In this document: positions 9,734 through 20,991 of the stretch, one piece after another | How positions within the stretch are numbered: position 1 is the first letter of the stretch | Layout: every line of letters begins with the position of its first letter | Assembly: GCF_001540865.1 (NCBI RefSeq) | Contig: NC_033640.1 | Coordinates: forward strand, 4,443,988 to 4,507,987 | DNA length: 64,000 nucleotides | Direction of reading: 5' to 3' | DNA from: Ananas comosus | Lineage: Eukaryota; Streptophyta; Magnoliopsida; Poales; Bromeliaceae | The notes under the pieces: model-generated | What the model saw: only the letters and a program-made list of their open reading frames with translations | Databases searched by the model: none | Told to the model about the DNA's origin: nothing | Position numbers and translations under genes: made by a program

Positions 9734-11362
9734 TGTCACGCCCGGGTACCAGCGGAAGCATATCCGGTCGCGTGCACAGACCCGCCGTGTACACCACAAC
9801 TCAAGTATACACAAGGCGTCTACAAACCATATGGTCGGTTCAGGAGAGATAGGCTATGCACAAAAGTTACGATAGACACGATAAGATATTTCTGATGGTG
9901 AAATCTTTAGATGCTTCGTTCTTTACCTGCGGCAAAACGAACGCCTTATAGGCCGAATCAATTAACCAATTTTGGCCCATAAAACTTACTTTGACTTTCG
10001 TAACGTTAACCGAACGCAGACCAACAATACCCACGCGTCGGTAAATACATCCCCTCCCCATAGAAGTTTCTTAGAGGTCAGAGGATTGCAATTCTTAGAA
10101 ATCAAACTACATGAGAAAAGCCCCATGCAATTGGGCTGAATTCCTCCAATGGTATGCCAACACATGATCAAAGCCTAGGTTGATCTCAAGAGGAAAGGCA
10201 AAAGGTAGCCTCATTACACTTCTTAAATAGTCCATTAAACCATTCTTAGCCTTTCAAAAGTTCACACATCAGTTGCGAATAATTGCAATCACTCATTAGT
10301 AGGTGGTCCACAAGCTCACCTAATATAGCAAAACTAGTTTGTGAGAATCTCCTAAAGAAGCAAAAAGATTATTAACCTTCATATAACTACGTAGACATTG
10401 CATTAAAACCATTTCTAGGTTACATGCAAACTCCAATTTCTACGAAGAGCGAGTTTTAACATTAGGGTCAAAGCTTACCTCAAGCTTCCTCTCTTCTTCA
10501 AGCTAGAGATGAAGGAGAAGGAGTTTCTTATCACTCGTCTGTCGGTCAAATATCTTTTTTAATCCCCCTACTTTCTTCTGGACTTCTTTGTTCGTCCTTT
10601 TATGGCTTCTTCCTTTCTTCTTCTTCTGCTTTATCACTCCTATGAGAAGAGAAAGAGTGGAGAGATGAAGAGCAGTTGTCGAGTGCGTAAGGAGCGCGAA
10701 AAGAAAAATCGAGAGCAAAAATCTCATTTGCCACTCATACTCTAGCCTATTGGGTTGCAAGAATTGCAGACTTGAAACCCCCTCAACTTTCACTTAATCC
10801 CTAAAAAACAACATGTAGGCTCAAATAGGTCCTAAAATAATTTGCACGATGGTTCCCCAGATACTGGCTGATGCGCGCAAGCAAAGCCGGTCTCCCCGAG
10901 CACGCCGGTTCCCGAACGTTGTCCAGGCCAGCCAGAGCTGCTACAAAGGGCACGACGCCCAGATTAGCAAACTCAACCGTCTTCCTTATGGGATACCTTT
11001 GGCCCTAGTTGATGTCTCATGGGGACGGTCTCTTCAAAGGGCAGAGAGTTCCGCGATATAATCTTAGAGAGCGGATCGCTTACATCTCTTCCAAGACTTA
11101 GACCGAATTCTTTCTAGTCTGTCTCATATCAATGCACAACATATTCGGGCACCCAAGGAATCTCATCCCACACCAAAGGACCGACCGGACGCACCCGGGA
11201 GCTCAAAGCTCAGTTTGCAGAATTTGATTCTTTAGCTCTCGAAAACCTTCCGTAACTCACTTTTGATCATTTTAACCCTTCGACTCTCCGAAGTGTACCA
11301 TCCTCGCACCTTGGTCAATTTGACTAAAGTTCGATATTATTTCGAATTTTCGGTATATTACA
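9734..11362 (-). mobile_element. CGTGACA-type LTR, minus strand, rearranged
   Basis: Starts TGTCACGCCCGGG at 9734 and ends cggtatattaca at 11362, equivalent to the end at 40919. The flanking pentamers (CATAG and GTTTA) do not match. The sequences left (A1 interior) and right (near the cccactggg block) come from different LTR positions, so the copy is joined to unrelated flanks by deletion or recombination. A degenerate GGACCGGTCC-type region lies at 10850-10925. Confidence 0.6.
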
Positions 11363-11772
11363 GTTTACTTTACACTGCTTATTGCACTTACTTGCTTATT
11401 GCAATTTACTTGCTCACTTATTACTATCTACTCAATGCCATAGTTATCTAGTGGTGTACTTCCGCACTCTCGGGCGCTTACCCACTGGGAACTATTGTTT
11501 AATATTTCTCACCGCCCTCTTTGTTGTTGTTTTACAGAGCCTTCCACAGGGAAAGGCTAGGGTTCCTGGCGAGGGTCAGCGACTAGCTAGAGCCTTTTTG
11601 GACGTGTACTAGATCACTCCAGCAGTTTATATAGTTTAGTACAGAGATGTAATTAAGTTTTTGTAAATTGTACTTTATTCTATTTTCTGTTTTAAGGTTT
11701 GGATGTATAAGTTTAAACTTATAAGTCTTGCTCTGATTACTATATTTAGATTATATGCTTTGACCAAATAAC
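11363..11772 (+). mobile_element. 3' portion of a CGTGACA-type LTR, cut by an assembly gap
   Basis: Contains the conserved cttacccactgggaactatt and cagagccttccac...gggaaaggct blocks (11479-11560) in plus orientation. It then runs into 100 N. The terminal CGTGACA is not present before the gap. Confidence 0.6.
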
Positions 11773-11872
11773 NNNNNNNNNNNNNNNNNNNNNNNNNNNN
11801 NNNNNNNNNNNNNNNNNNNNNNNNNNNNNNNNNNNNNNNNNNNNNNNNNNNNNNNNNNNNNNNNNNNNNNNN
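11773..11872. other. Assembly gap (100 N)
   Basis: A run of exactly 100 N. The sequence changes from a plus-oriented LTR tail to a minus-oriented LTR fragment across it, so the true gap size is unknown. Confidence 0.99.
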
Positions 11873-12323
11873 ACAAAAGAAGCCCTAAGGGGCGTGGGTG
11901 CTGTTATAGATAGGCTACAATCGCGAAAAACCCCCTGCAGTTCAAACTGCACGAAATCTGCCTCCTTGTACCGGTACACGGGCTCTTGTACCGGTACAAG
12001 GCCCACGAAAATGCAAACCCGAGGCTCGGGTCGCGGGGTCTGCGGCTTTGTACTGGTACAAGCCCGATGGCTGTACCGGTACAACTATCAATCTTGTACC
12101 GGTACAAGACCAGTCTTGTTCCGATACAAGCTCTGCTGCAGGCTGCTCGAGAACTGTCCAAAAATTCCGGTTTTGGGATTTTGGTGCCAAGTCTCACTCC
12201 AACATCCTCGGGATGCGTGCCAGGGGTCGGAACACTATCAACGACCCTCCAAAAACTGTGGGAAGGCTCCACACACAGATCAAACACTCGAATCTTGCGA
12301 TTTGCAAGATCCAGTGCATTACA
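11873..12323 (-). mobile_element. LTR U3/R fragment, minus strand, inserted in pol
   Basis: Reads in minus sense as a TATA/leader stretch, then a GTACCGGTAC array (11971-12125), then the LTR start (ending gtgcattaca at 12323). The last 45 bp match the reverse complement of 3772-3820. It abuts pol coding sequence at 12324, showing an insertion into an integrase gene. The rest is lost in the gap. Confidence 0.7.
11971..12125. repeat. ACCGGT palindrome array
   Basis: Four perfect GTACCGGTAC palindromes plus variants (gtactggtac, ttccgatac) within about 155 bp, in the U3 of the minus-strand LTR fragment. Confidence 0.88.
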
Positions 12324-12923
12324 GAAGTGTCGCTCGCCGATTCATTTGAGCGATGTCGGCGAGAGAGTTGCTCTTGACCCCGAGGTGGTTTGGGAGGCCC
12401 AGGAGAAGTTCGTCTTGCCTGACAACGACTTGCGACTGCGTAATCTCAGCACAAGAGTTATGCCGACAAGCGAAGAAAGGATATAGAGCTCGCGGATGGA
12501 GACCGCGTATTTCTAAAGGTATCGCCGATACGGGGAGTTAAACGGTTCGGTGTCCGGGGGAAGCTAAGTCCCCGATATGTCGCACCATTTGAGGTTTTGG
12601 AACGAGTCGGCGCTGTGGCTTACAAAGTAGTATTACCACCGAGACTTGCGAGAGTGCACGATGAATTTCATGTATCCAATCTCCCCAAGTATGTTCATGA
12701 TCCGGAGCATATTCTCTCGTATGTGCCGATGGAGTTTCAAGAGGATATGACTTACGAGGAGTTCCCGGCATTTATCGTCGATTTAGAAGTGAGAAAACTA
12801 CAGAACCGTGAAATTCCGTATGTTAAAATCCATTGGAGCAACCACGATGATCGGGAAGATACTTGGGAGCTTGAGGACGTGATAAAAGAGCGTCATCCTC
12901 ATCTCTTTGAAGAATTGAATTGA
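12324..12923 (+). pseudogene. Ty3/gypsy chromovirus integrase C-terminus and chromodomain (Tekay/Del-like)
   Basis: This is the 3' end of a pol polyprotein whose integrase would insert element DNA and whose chromodomain targets chromatin. The start reads CRSPIHLSDVGERVALDPEVV in one frame, as in plant chromovirus integrases. A frameshift and stop near 12440 move the reading to the frame of 12444-12923. From there: SYADKRRKDIELADGDRVFL, the GPY/F-type module (GKLSPRYVAPFEVLERVG, with AP in place of GP), VHDEFHVSNLPKYV, and a chromodomain (about 12774-12911) with conserved aromatics (YVKIHWSNH, DTWELED) ending HPHLFEELN, stop 12921-12923. Upstream protease, RT and RNase H are absent. The 3' LTR follows after a polypurine tract, so this belongs to LTR C. 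Confidence 0.88.
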
Positions 12924-12973
12924 GGTACGGATCTAGATTTCAATTAAGTAGTTTCGCGAACGAAACTAATTTT

Positions 12974-12986
12974 AAGGGGTGGAGAA
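12974..12986 (+). other. Polypurine tract of element C
   Basis: Purine-rich aaggggtggagaa immediately precedes the LTR start TGTAACATATTG at 12987, the expected second-strand primer site for a 3' LTR. Confidence 0.75.
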
Positions 12987-15468
12987 TGTAACATATTGAA
13001 ACCCTGAGAGCGATTATCGAACTTTACCCAAATTGGTTAAAGTTGTCGAGAGAAATAGTTGGACAAGTTTCATTTAGCATTCCAACAAGATTGGAAGGGC
13101 TAAAAATGAGTTTAAAGGAGTAAGAAGGGTTTTGGCATTGCTCGGCACGAAGAGAAGTCGAACAAGAGTTAAAACTGCATTCTGGGCAATGTGTACCGGT
13201 ACAACATTGATGTTGTACCGGTACAACAGTGCTGCCTGAGAGGAAATTGCTCTCAGGTTTGAGAAAATCGGAAAGTGTACCAGTACAAAATATTTTGTAC
13301 CGGTACAGATGCTACGAACCCGAGAGGGCTGCTCTCGGGTTTGCCTCGGCGCAATCGTGTAACCGGTGACAGATGAAAGTGTACCGGTACACTTTGGTCT
13401 GGCAGCAACAATAAGGTTTGTTGCAAATAAAAGTTATTGGGGGGCTTAGTTGCTATTGTTGCAACCTGTAAAACACCCCAACACTCTCCTCTCTTCACAG
13501 CAGCTGTGAACCCTTTCTCCCTCTCATTTCTCTCTTTCTCTCTAAAGATCTTGCCCTAGAGCAAGGAGGAGAAGGCTTGGAAGGCATTGAAGGAGATTTT
13601 TGGAGGATTTGTGGACCTAAGAGCTCTCCAACAAGGTGGACTTGGGTGAGCTTGTGGCTAAGGTGAGTTTTGTGCAAGAATGGTTCTAGGGTTAGGATTT
13701 ATACCCTAAGTCTTTGAGTTTTTGTCTTTTTGCAAAGCTAGAAACTCTCTTGAGGCCTTGAACCCATGAAAAATCCATGGTTTCTCAAGGTGCTCTCATG
13801 GTGGTCATCTACGGTTCATAGTAGATGCCCTAGGAATGGTTCAAATGGCTTAGGAATGGTATTAGAGAGCTTCGTAGATGATTCTAAGCTAATATTTGTT
13901 TAGATATAAGATCAATCTAGGAGAAATATAAATATGGCATTGTTAGGGCATGGAATTTGGGGCTTTTGCCTCCGATCGTTTTCGAGGTAAACCTAATTAA
14001 GAGTATTTCCGACGCGTTGGTGCGCTCGGTTCGGCCAAATGAAAAGACTATGTAACGGTTCTTAGTAAAAAGCCTAATTTGGCTCAAATTTGGTACTGAT
14101 CGTCATAGTATGCGGGATAGGCTTCTAAAAATCCCGAGAATCGAACCACAACTCCTCTACTACTATTCGAGGTGGGGGGTGCACTCCGGAATCGTTGGAT
14201 TCCTTTCTATGTCTATTTCACCTTTTTGTTGAGCATTATGTCAATAGTCATTCATGCATGGTAGGGTAGTTTACATGTGAAAATTGGTTGAATTTCATTT
14301 ATATGCTTCTAACGTAGATGAACATAGAGAATGATAAGAACCATAGTGGATATGTATGTGGGAACCCTAAACTTGTATGAATGTGAGACCCGGACTAAGA
14401 TAATAGTAACAAAGGTGACATTGACAATAGAAACAAGATTGGCATCGAGATACACATTGTTAAACCTAGTTTAAACAATAGTGACATTATAGCAAGAGGA
14501 GCCTAGAGAGTGGCAAGTATGATAAGGTAGAGACCTATTATTGTTAAAGTGGCATTGGGGCTAGTGGCTATATGTCTTCAAGTTGAGGATTGGATCGATA
14601 CTCACGATAAGTCTTGGCTTGAGGGAGGTAGCTCCCCCTCAAGCAGCGCGTTTCGGAATAGTCACCACGGGGAGCGAGGTCCCCGAAGACGGTCTCTAGG
14701 GAGGTTCGAGTCCCCCGTTATTAAGGGATTTTAGATTGTGAGTTATTAGGGTTAACAAGGTTAACCGGTGAGATTGGGTAAAAGCCAAAGTAAAGTTATG
14801 AAACAAGCATGCATGCATAATTATTCCCATTTGATTATATATCTACTGACGGTTTTCTTGCAGGCATAGTATTAGCATTAGCATTGGTTACTGTTTTCTT
14901 TCTTTGAAATACTTATGCCTAAATAGACCTAGTGGGTAAGTCGGCTAGGTCTGTTGCCGAACCCACTGGGAACTTCGTTGTAGTTCTCACACCACTAACC
15001 CTACAGATCCGAGCGCGAGCGGGCCGGCGGAAGATCGAGGCAAGGGTATTGCGCCATAACTAGTGGCCACCGGAGTATATGCATTTAGTCATTCCCTTTT
15101 TAGTTCATGTATCAACTTTCATTTTGTTGATCTAGAGATGTAAAAGTTGTAAACATTCACGTATTTTGGGAGAATGATTATGATGTAACAAGAATTGTGA
15201 ATGAAATGAAATGGATGTATTAGTTTTAGTTACTAGTATTTGGTTTAAATGTAATCAAATATTATGTATGGTTGTATGTTGTAGCTTAGAGCTTTCGCTT
15301 CCGTTGTTGCTTGCCCTCGTGCAAGCCTTATATAATTGCAAATCTCCATGTTGATTGCTTAATTATACTTGTTGTTAGAGCCTTGGGCGAGCAGGGGAGG
15401 CCCTGTCCGTTCGGCATCTGTTGACGTGACCCGAATCCGACCAAATTGGCGAGGAGCGGGGCGTGACA
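12987..15468 (+). mobile_element. 3' LTR of chromovirus element C
   Basis: TGTAACATATTG...gcggggcgtgaca, 2482 bp, directly downstream of the pol remnant and polypurine tract. It contains GTACCGGTAC palindromes (13190-13395) including a gtaaccggtgac variant, a CT-rich leader (13485-13545), the cccactgggaac/ttctcacacc block (14955-14995) and the terminal gccttgggcgagcaggggagg block. It is inserted into LTR B just inside an ATAAAG hairpin unit. The 5' LTR is missing. Confidence 0.85.
13190..13395. repeat. ACCGGT palindrome array in LTR C
   Basis: Four perfect GTACCGGTAC palindromes with one gtaccagtac variant and one gtaaccggtgac dyad in which the flanks differ but remain largely self-complementary around ACCGGT. 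Confidence 0.88.
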
Positions 15469-16598
15469 AAAGTGCCATAAAGGGGCACTCAACCTAGTAA
15501 ACGGTTAAACGGCAACATGTTGACATAGAATGGATCACTAGTTTCTCTTCCATATTTTAGACATGATGACATAGTGATAGGCCATTGAGACATTGACTAT
15601 ATTCTATATTTTAGACATGATGACTTTGGACTTGAGACGGACTTTTCGCTTGCTTGCTATTGTGCTTATTCGCACATACTTGTGAGGGTCGCTCCCCACA
15701 AGCCGGCACTCCGGAGATAGCCATCGCGACACATGCTAACCCGTGCAGGATTGGGCACCGAAATGGGATGCCGTAAAGGAGGCTCATTCCTAGAGTGGGG
15801 ATGTTGACTACCACGGGGCCATTAGGCACGGCGCAAGTCGGACTACCCACGGGTAGGTCCTATGTGACTTGGAACAAGTGGAACCAAAATGTAAATGGAC
15901 AACTAGACAAGCTAGTAAACAATGACATTTTACTATTCACATTGTGGACATCATGTTGTTTATACTCATGCATATTCATATTAGAATAGCATTCATACTT
16001 ATGCAAAATTATGCTAAGTGGGGACATAATGGTTTAGCAAGTTATTCATGTTTAAATACTTATTGTTCATTTCGCTTATATACTTGTACTTACTTCCTTT
16101 AGCCTTTGGGCATAGTGGTGCATTTCACTGGAGTCAGTAATTGCCCACTGAGAACTATTATTTAGTAGTTCTCACGCCGCAATTTTATGATTTTCTTTCA
16201 GAGCCCTCTACACCGGTGGAGGCACGGGATCGCGGCAAGGGGATCGCTAGCTAGATAGCGAGGAGTTTACTTTTTGCTTTAGGTGGTTCTCTCTCTTTTG
16301 TGTTTTATTAGAGAGGGTGAGAGAGCTTGTATCTATGCATAGAGACCACCATGTTCTTATGTTTAGCACTTGTATTTGGACGCCTTTTGTACTACTTCAT
16401 GGTTTACTCTTAGTGGGTTTTAGCTCTTTTATATGCCTCTATATCATAGAATCTAGATGTTGTATGCTCTGATATCTCTAGATCTTTATATATTATTGCT
16501 TTATTTATCGTTTTGTTGTAGACGCCTTATATGTTGCAGACGTATGGCGGGTCTGGACACGCACCGGGCGGGCTTCCGCTGGGTCCCGGGGCGTGACA
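15469..16598 (+). mobile_element. 3' part of CGTGACA-type LTR B
   Basis: Begins inside a hairpin unit (AGTGCC-ATAAAGG-GGCACT, 15471-15489) where element C inserted. It carries the cccactgagaactatt/ttctcacg block (16143-16178) and ends cccggggcgtgaca at 16598. It is itself inserted in LTR P, whose tail resumes at 16599. Confidence 0.75.
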
Positions 16599-17003
16599 TT
16601 AATAGTTCTTACCCCCATTTGTTGTTGGTTTTTATTTCAGAGCCTTCCGCGGCGGGAGAGGCTAGGGATCATGGCAATGGGTTAGCGACTAGCTAGAGAC
16701 CCTACGGAGTTATTTAGATGGACCCGACGTTATCTTTCTTTTTGTATTTGTGGAAAGATGTATTATGTACTTGTTTAGAGTTGTATTAGACTTTTGGATT
16801 TAGATGTATACATTTTGTATATCTTGTGGATGTCTTGTGATAGAACATTAGTCATTTTATGTTACTCGCTCTGATAACCTTGTTAAGATGTTACTCTCGT
16901 TCATTCTTGTTTAGTAGACATCTTGTGTGCATCGTGGTTGTTTGGTGTACACGGCAGATCTGTGCACGCGTCAGGTGGGCTTCCGCTTGGCCGGAGCGTG
17001 ACA
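16599..17003 (+). mobile_element. 3' tail of CGTGACA-type LTR P, inserted in pol
   Basis: Starts in the ttaatagttcttaccccc part of the conserved block and ends ccggagcgtgaca at 17003. The next base is within the chromodomain codons of element D, so LTR P inserted into a pol gene. Confidence 0.7.
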
Positions 17004-17066
17004 ACGTGGGAGTTGGAGAGCGCACTATAGGAGCGCTATCTCCATCTTTTTCAGATGGAATCTTGA
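17004..17066 (+). pseudogene. C-terminal end of a second chromodomain (element D)
   Basis: The frame at 17004 reads TWELESAL, an in-frame TAG (17028-17030), then ERYLHLFQMES and a stop at 17064-17066. This parallels TWELEDVIKERHPHLF in the remnant at 12324-12923, so it is the last few codons of a chromovirus polyprotein cut by insertion of LTR P after about the centre of the chromodomain. The piece is short, but both its context and its similarity to the other copy are specific. Confidence 0.75.
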
Positions 17067-17103
17067 GATATTTGATTTCTAGTTTCGCGGACGAAACTCT
17101 TTT

Positions 17104-17117
17104 TTAGTAGGGGAGAA
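17104..17117 (+). other. Polypurine tract of element D
   Basis: tagtaggggagaa directly precedes the LTR start at 17118. The same arrangement (cgcg-acgaaact, T-rich, purine tract, TGTA) is seen before LTR C. Confidence 0.7.
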
Positions 17118-17369
17118 TGTAGGACATTGAACTTTAGCAAACTGTAAGGTTCTAGTGTTCGAATAGTATTTCGTACTATTCTTAGTGTGTTTGAGGGTGG
17201 TAGACTGTGTTCCGACCTATTCACTTGCGTCGTGAGAAGCGAGAGTGGGTACTTAGCACCAAAATCTACAAACTGCAAGTTTTGGTGTGCTGGGTACTAG
17301 ACCTCAGTAGGGTACCGAAACCCCAACGCGTGACCGAGAGGGATGCTTTCGGGTTTGAGCTCTGGGAGG

Positions 17370-17530
17370 TTAAGTACCGATACGAACTTGGCCGAGTACC
17401 GGTACTGGAGCTTGGTACCGGTACTGCATCGAGCGGGTATCGGTACACCGCAAGATGCCCGCTTGACAGAAGCTCGGGTTTGCGCATTCGGTTGCCGGGT
17501 ACCGGTACTCTTGCCCGCATACCGGTACGC
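17370..17530. repeat. ACCGGT palindrome array in LTR D (diverged)
   Basis: Three GTACCGGTAC sites (near 17396, 17414 and 17498) with variants gtaccgatac, gtatcggtac and ataccggtac. Outer TGT...ACA bases are less conserved than in the other arrays. Confidence 0.8.
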
Positions 17531-17586
17531 AATGCAGTTTACAGACTGGATATTTTTGAGGGGTCTTTTTGGGATTGTTACATCTC

Positions 17587-17594
17587 TATAAATA
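17587..17594 (+). promoter_or_regulatory. TATA box of LTR D
   Basis: TATAAATA about 60 bp downstream of the palindrome array, followed by tcccaacacccctatgagg, the conserved leader start of this LTR superfamily. Confidence 0.65.
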
Positions 17595-19522
17595 TCCCAA
17601 CACCCCTATGAGGGTTCCCTGTGCTAGGAACCAGAGGAGGAAGGTGGTGAGCTCCCTCCTCTTCTTTTCTTTGATTTTTCCTCTCGTTTGCTAGAGTTTT
17701 AGTGGATTGATCTCTCTTTTCCTCTCCTCTTCGCATGGTTATGATCCTTGTCCATGGAGAAGCCTTGAAGCTGGAAATTTGAGCCTTGTTGATGGATTAT
17801 CTCCAACCCTAAATTCATTCTAGCTTGGATTGGAGCTCTATAAGAGGTTAGTGACATCTTTATTCCTTCGATTGAGCTTTGGAGAGGATTTTTTGGGATG
17901 TAAACCTAGTTTTGGAAACTAGGGTTTTATTTTGGGTTTTCTCTTGGTAGAGGCTTTGGGGCTAAATTGATGATTCCAATACTTCTATTTAGGTTGGAAT
18001 TGAAGCATCCTAGCCTTCATTGAGATTTTGAGAGAGTTTTCCACCATTTAAGGTATTTTTCATCTATTTATGGCTTGATTTTTGAGGAATTTTATGGGGT
18101 GTTCGTTCGAAGTCCCTAACTCTCTTGAAATTTTTGTTAGGAAGCTAGAAGGCTAGTGGGCAACCTCATTCGCGCAAACGAAGGGGTTTCGAGGGGTATC
18201 CGGTGGGTTTGACCTCACCGAAATTGGTGAACTCCTCCTATGTCATTTCTTGTGATTTAAAATAAAAATTCATGCATACTCATGCTAGATAAAGCATAAA
18301 TGAATTTTTGAATGCTTAAAATATATGTGTCGCATATCATGATTATAGCCTCTATGTAGTAGAGAGAGAATTGTATAGTAAGCTTGTATATGTAATGGCA
18401 CCTTTCCTACCATGTTAGAAATCATGTTATAATTAGTGAGATGACAAGTTTTACATGCTCATGGACAATGGACTTATGTTTGACAGAGTAAACATAAATG
18501 TCATATAGTAACACTTGACTTAGTAAATGAATGAACCGTACTTTATGACATAGATATCGATCGTTGGGTCATTAGTACTTGTATCATATTTTAGACATGA
18601 TCACCGAGGACTTGATATGGATGATTATGCTTGCTTGCCCTTCTGCTCATTCGTACATGCTTGTGAGGGTCGCTTCCTACAAACAGACACTCCGGAGTTA
18701 GCCTACGCGACACATGCTCGCCCGTGCGGGAGGCTCATTCCTAGAGCGGAAATGTTGACTACCACAGGACCATTAGGCACGGCGCAAGCTGGACTACACT
18801 TGCGTAGGTCCCAGTTGGAATTAAACAATGACATTAAATGTATAATATGACTGACACTACTAGATAGTGCATATAGTTGAATTATTGAACATATTCATGA
18901 TAGATTAGCCATAATAATTGTTAAACATCATGCTAAGTAGAGGCATAGTAGTGTAGTAAACTTATTACTTGCTAAATATTTATGTCGTTTATTCAGTTAC
19001 ATCTTTATACTACTCATGCCTCCATGACCTAGTTGTGTATTTCGCTGATGTCGGCGGCTTACCCACTGGGAACTATTGACTAATAGTTCTCATTCCCATA
19101 TTGTTGATGTTTTTGTTTACAGAGCCATCCACGCCGGGAGAGGCTAGGGACCGTGGCAAGAGGGTCACATCTAGCTAGTCTTAGCTTGGAGTATCCACTA
19201 GGCGGTCATCTCTCCTTTTGTTCTTGTGGAGAGGGATGTGTTGTACCCGTATATAGAGACCACCATTTTTATATCTAATTGTACGTATCTCATGTGGTTT
19301 TTCCATGATGTATGTACTACTTGATGATTTATATTAGTTGTTCAGTTCTTTTACCTTCTTACTTGTCTTTAGATATTAGTTGTATTCATACTCTGTATCA
19401 CACTAGATGTTGTTATATTCTCGTTTTATTTAACATTTTGTTGTAGACGCCTTATATGTTGTAAGCATATGGCGGGTCTGAACACGCACCGGGAAGTCTT
19501 CCATTGGGTCCCGGGCGTGACA

Positions 19523-19975
19523 TCAAGGATTGAGGAAATCGGCTCATAGCAATAGTATTATTCTTTCCAACTTAGTATTATGCTTTATTATTTGCTCAGC
19601 TTATTTGCTGTTATTGCCTCTAGTAAACCCAGTGGATAGGTCGTCGTCATCAACGACTTTACGCACTGGAGACTATTGTTCAGTAGTTCTCACGCCCTTT
19701 TGTGGTTTACTTTTTAGAGCTGTCAGCACCAACATCTGACCGAGATAAGGGGATCACGCAGAAGGTAGCAACTCCTCCCCAAGTTCTTGAGAGATAGAGG
19801 AGGACCCCGACTAGTTGAGTATAGCAGTTTTTACATTTGGTTTTATGTGGTAGATGTATGGATGTATGAGTTTCGTCGATGTATGTACTTACTGCTCATC
19901 GATTTACTTGTTTATCTATTGCTCTGATACATGTTTAGGTATGGACTCTTACGAATTACTAGTATATGGTGCACC
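19523..19975 (+). mobile_element. Truncated tail of a CGTGACA-type LTR (copy Q)
   Basis: Contains diverged versions of the acgcactggagactatt/ttctcacgccc block (19660-19697) and a following agagctgtcagcacc...gataaggggatc block. It fades out near 19975 without the terminal CGTGACA. LTR D is inserted at its left edge. Confidence 0.55.
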
Positions 19976-20323
19976 ACCTTCACCGAATACTGCATGCATC
20001 TAGCAATAAGAAATTTCGACATCTAGCATGTTGTACCGGTTGTAAAAGCTTTTTTTTTTCTTTTCCTTGCACCATACATTGTAGTTTTAAATCTCAAATG
20101 TAGAGGGCCTAAAATTTAGAATTTAAGTTTTTAAATATATTTTATGATATTCAAAAGTCTATAAGTTAAAAATCATATATTTTAAACTTATCTAATAAAT
20201 TAGAAATTATAATTTTTAGTTTATAGAAGGGTAAGTCTACAGTCCAGGTCTGTCCAATAATTTTAGAACACCTCAGATTACTCAATGGTCTATGGTGCTC
20301 CGAATGCACTTCATGGCATCTTG
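19976..20323. other. AT-rich intergenic sequence, nothing recognised
   Basis: Contains a poly-T stretch near 20050 and long AT-rich runs. No reading frame, RNA gene or repeat end could be supported. Confidence 0.5.
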
Positions 20324-20620
20324 CACTACAACAAATTGCTTTTTAAGGACACTTTAAATAATAATTAGCGATACTTTAAAGCATCGGCAAGAATAACCCT
20401 GATGCTTGTAAAAGTGTTGAGTAAAGAGTCATTAAGTAAACATGTCGGGATAAATATATCGACACTTTAATATAGTGTCAAAATATATTTATCAGTATTT
20501 GATAAAAAATATATTTATTGGTGACACTTAATCATAGTATTGGCACATACCAAACAATGAAGACGCTATAATAGAGCGTCGTCTAAAAAGCGTCATCAAA
20601 AATATATTTTTGTTGTAGTG
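20324..20620. mobile_element. CACTA (En/Spm)-type MITE
   Basis: Terminal inverted repeats CACTACAACAAA at the left and its reverse complement TTTTGTTGTAGTG at the right enclose 297 bp. A perfect 3-bp target-site duplication TTG flanks it (20321-20323 and 20621-20623). CACTA termini with 3-bp TSDs are diagnostic for the En/Spm superfamily. There is no transposase, so it is non-autonomous. The interior has many short self-complementary segments (aaagtgt/gacactt, gcgtc). Confidence 0.92.
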
Positions 20621-20991
20621 TTGGATAATAATTGTTAAGTTCTGCACACTATACATCATAATAATAATAATTAATTATAGAATATTCTAAAATTAAGATT
20701 TAATTTATTGAGTATATTTTATGATATTCAAAATATCTATATATAAAATTTATAAAATTTAAACATATTTATTGAATTAAGATTGTATTATTTTTACCGA
20801 GTCCACGGTGCACTAGGTGCATTGAATATGTTTGAGAATATAAGTCCACAAGAAAAGGCCCCTCCATGCATGCACTTCAGTATAGAGATAAGTTAGCAAA
20901 TAGGAGCGCTCGATCATCCAATGAACTCATATAGTAAATAAATTATTAAAGATATATAAGGTAGGTTATATAGTGTAGTATAGTTATATAT
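20621..20991. other. AT-rich intergenic sequence, nothing recognised
   Basis: Poly-A/T-rich spacer between the CACTA MITE and the first TA-embedded MITE. No gene or repeat terminus is seen. Confidence 0.5.

Larger units (their letters stand above)
17118..19522 (+). mobile_element. 3' LTR of chromovirus element D
   Basis: TGTAGGACATTGAAC...cccgggcgtgaca, 2405 bp, preceded by a polypurine tract and pol end. It contains GTACCGGTAC-type palindromes (17370-17530), a TATAAATA box (17587-17594), a leader with R-U5 pyrimidines, and the cttacccactgggaactatt/ttctcattccc block (19050-19105). Confidence 0.85.
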
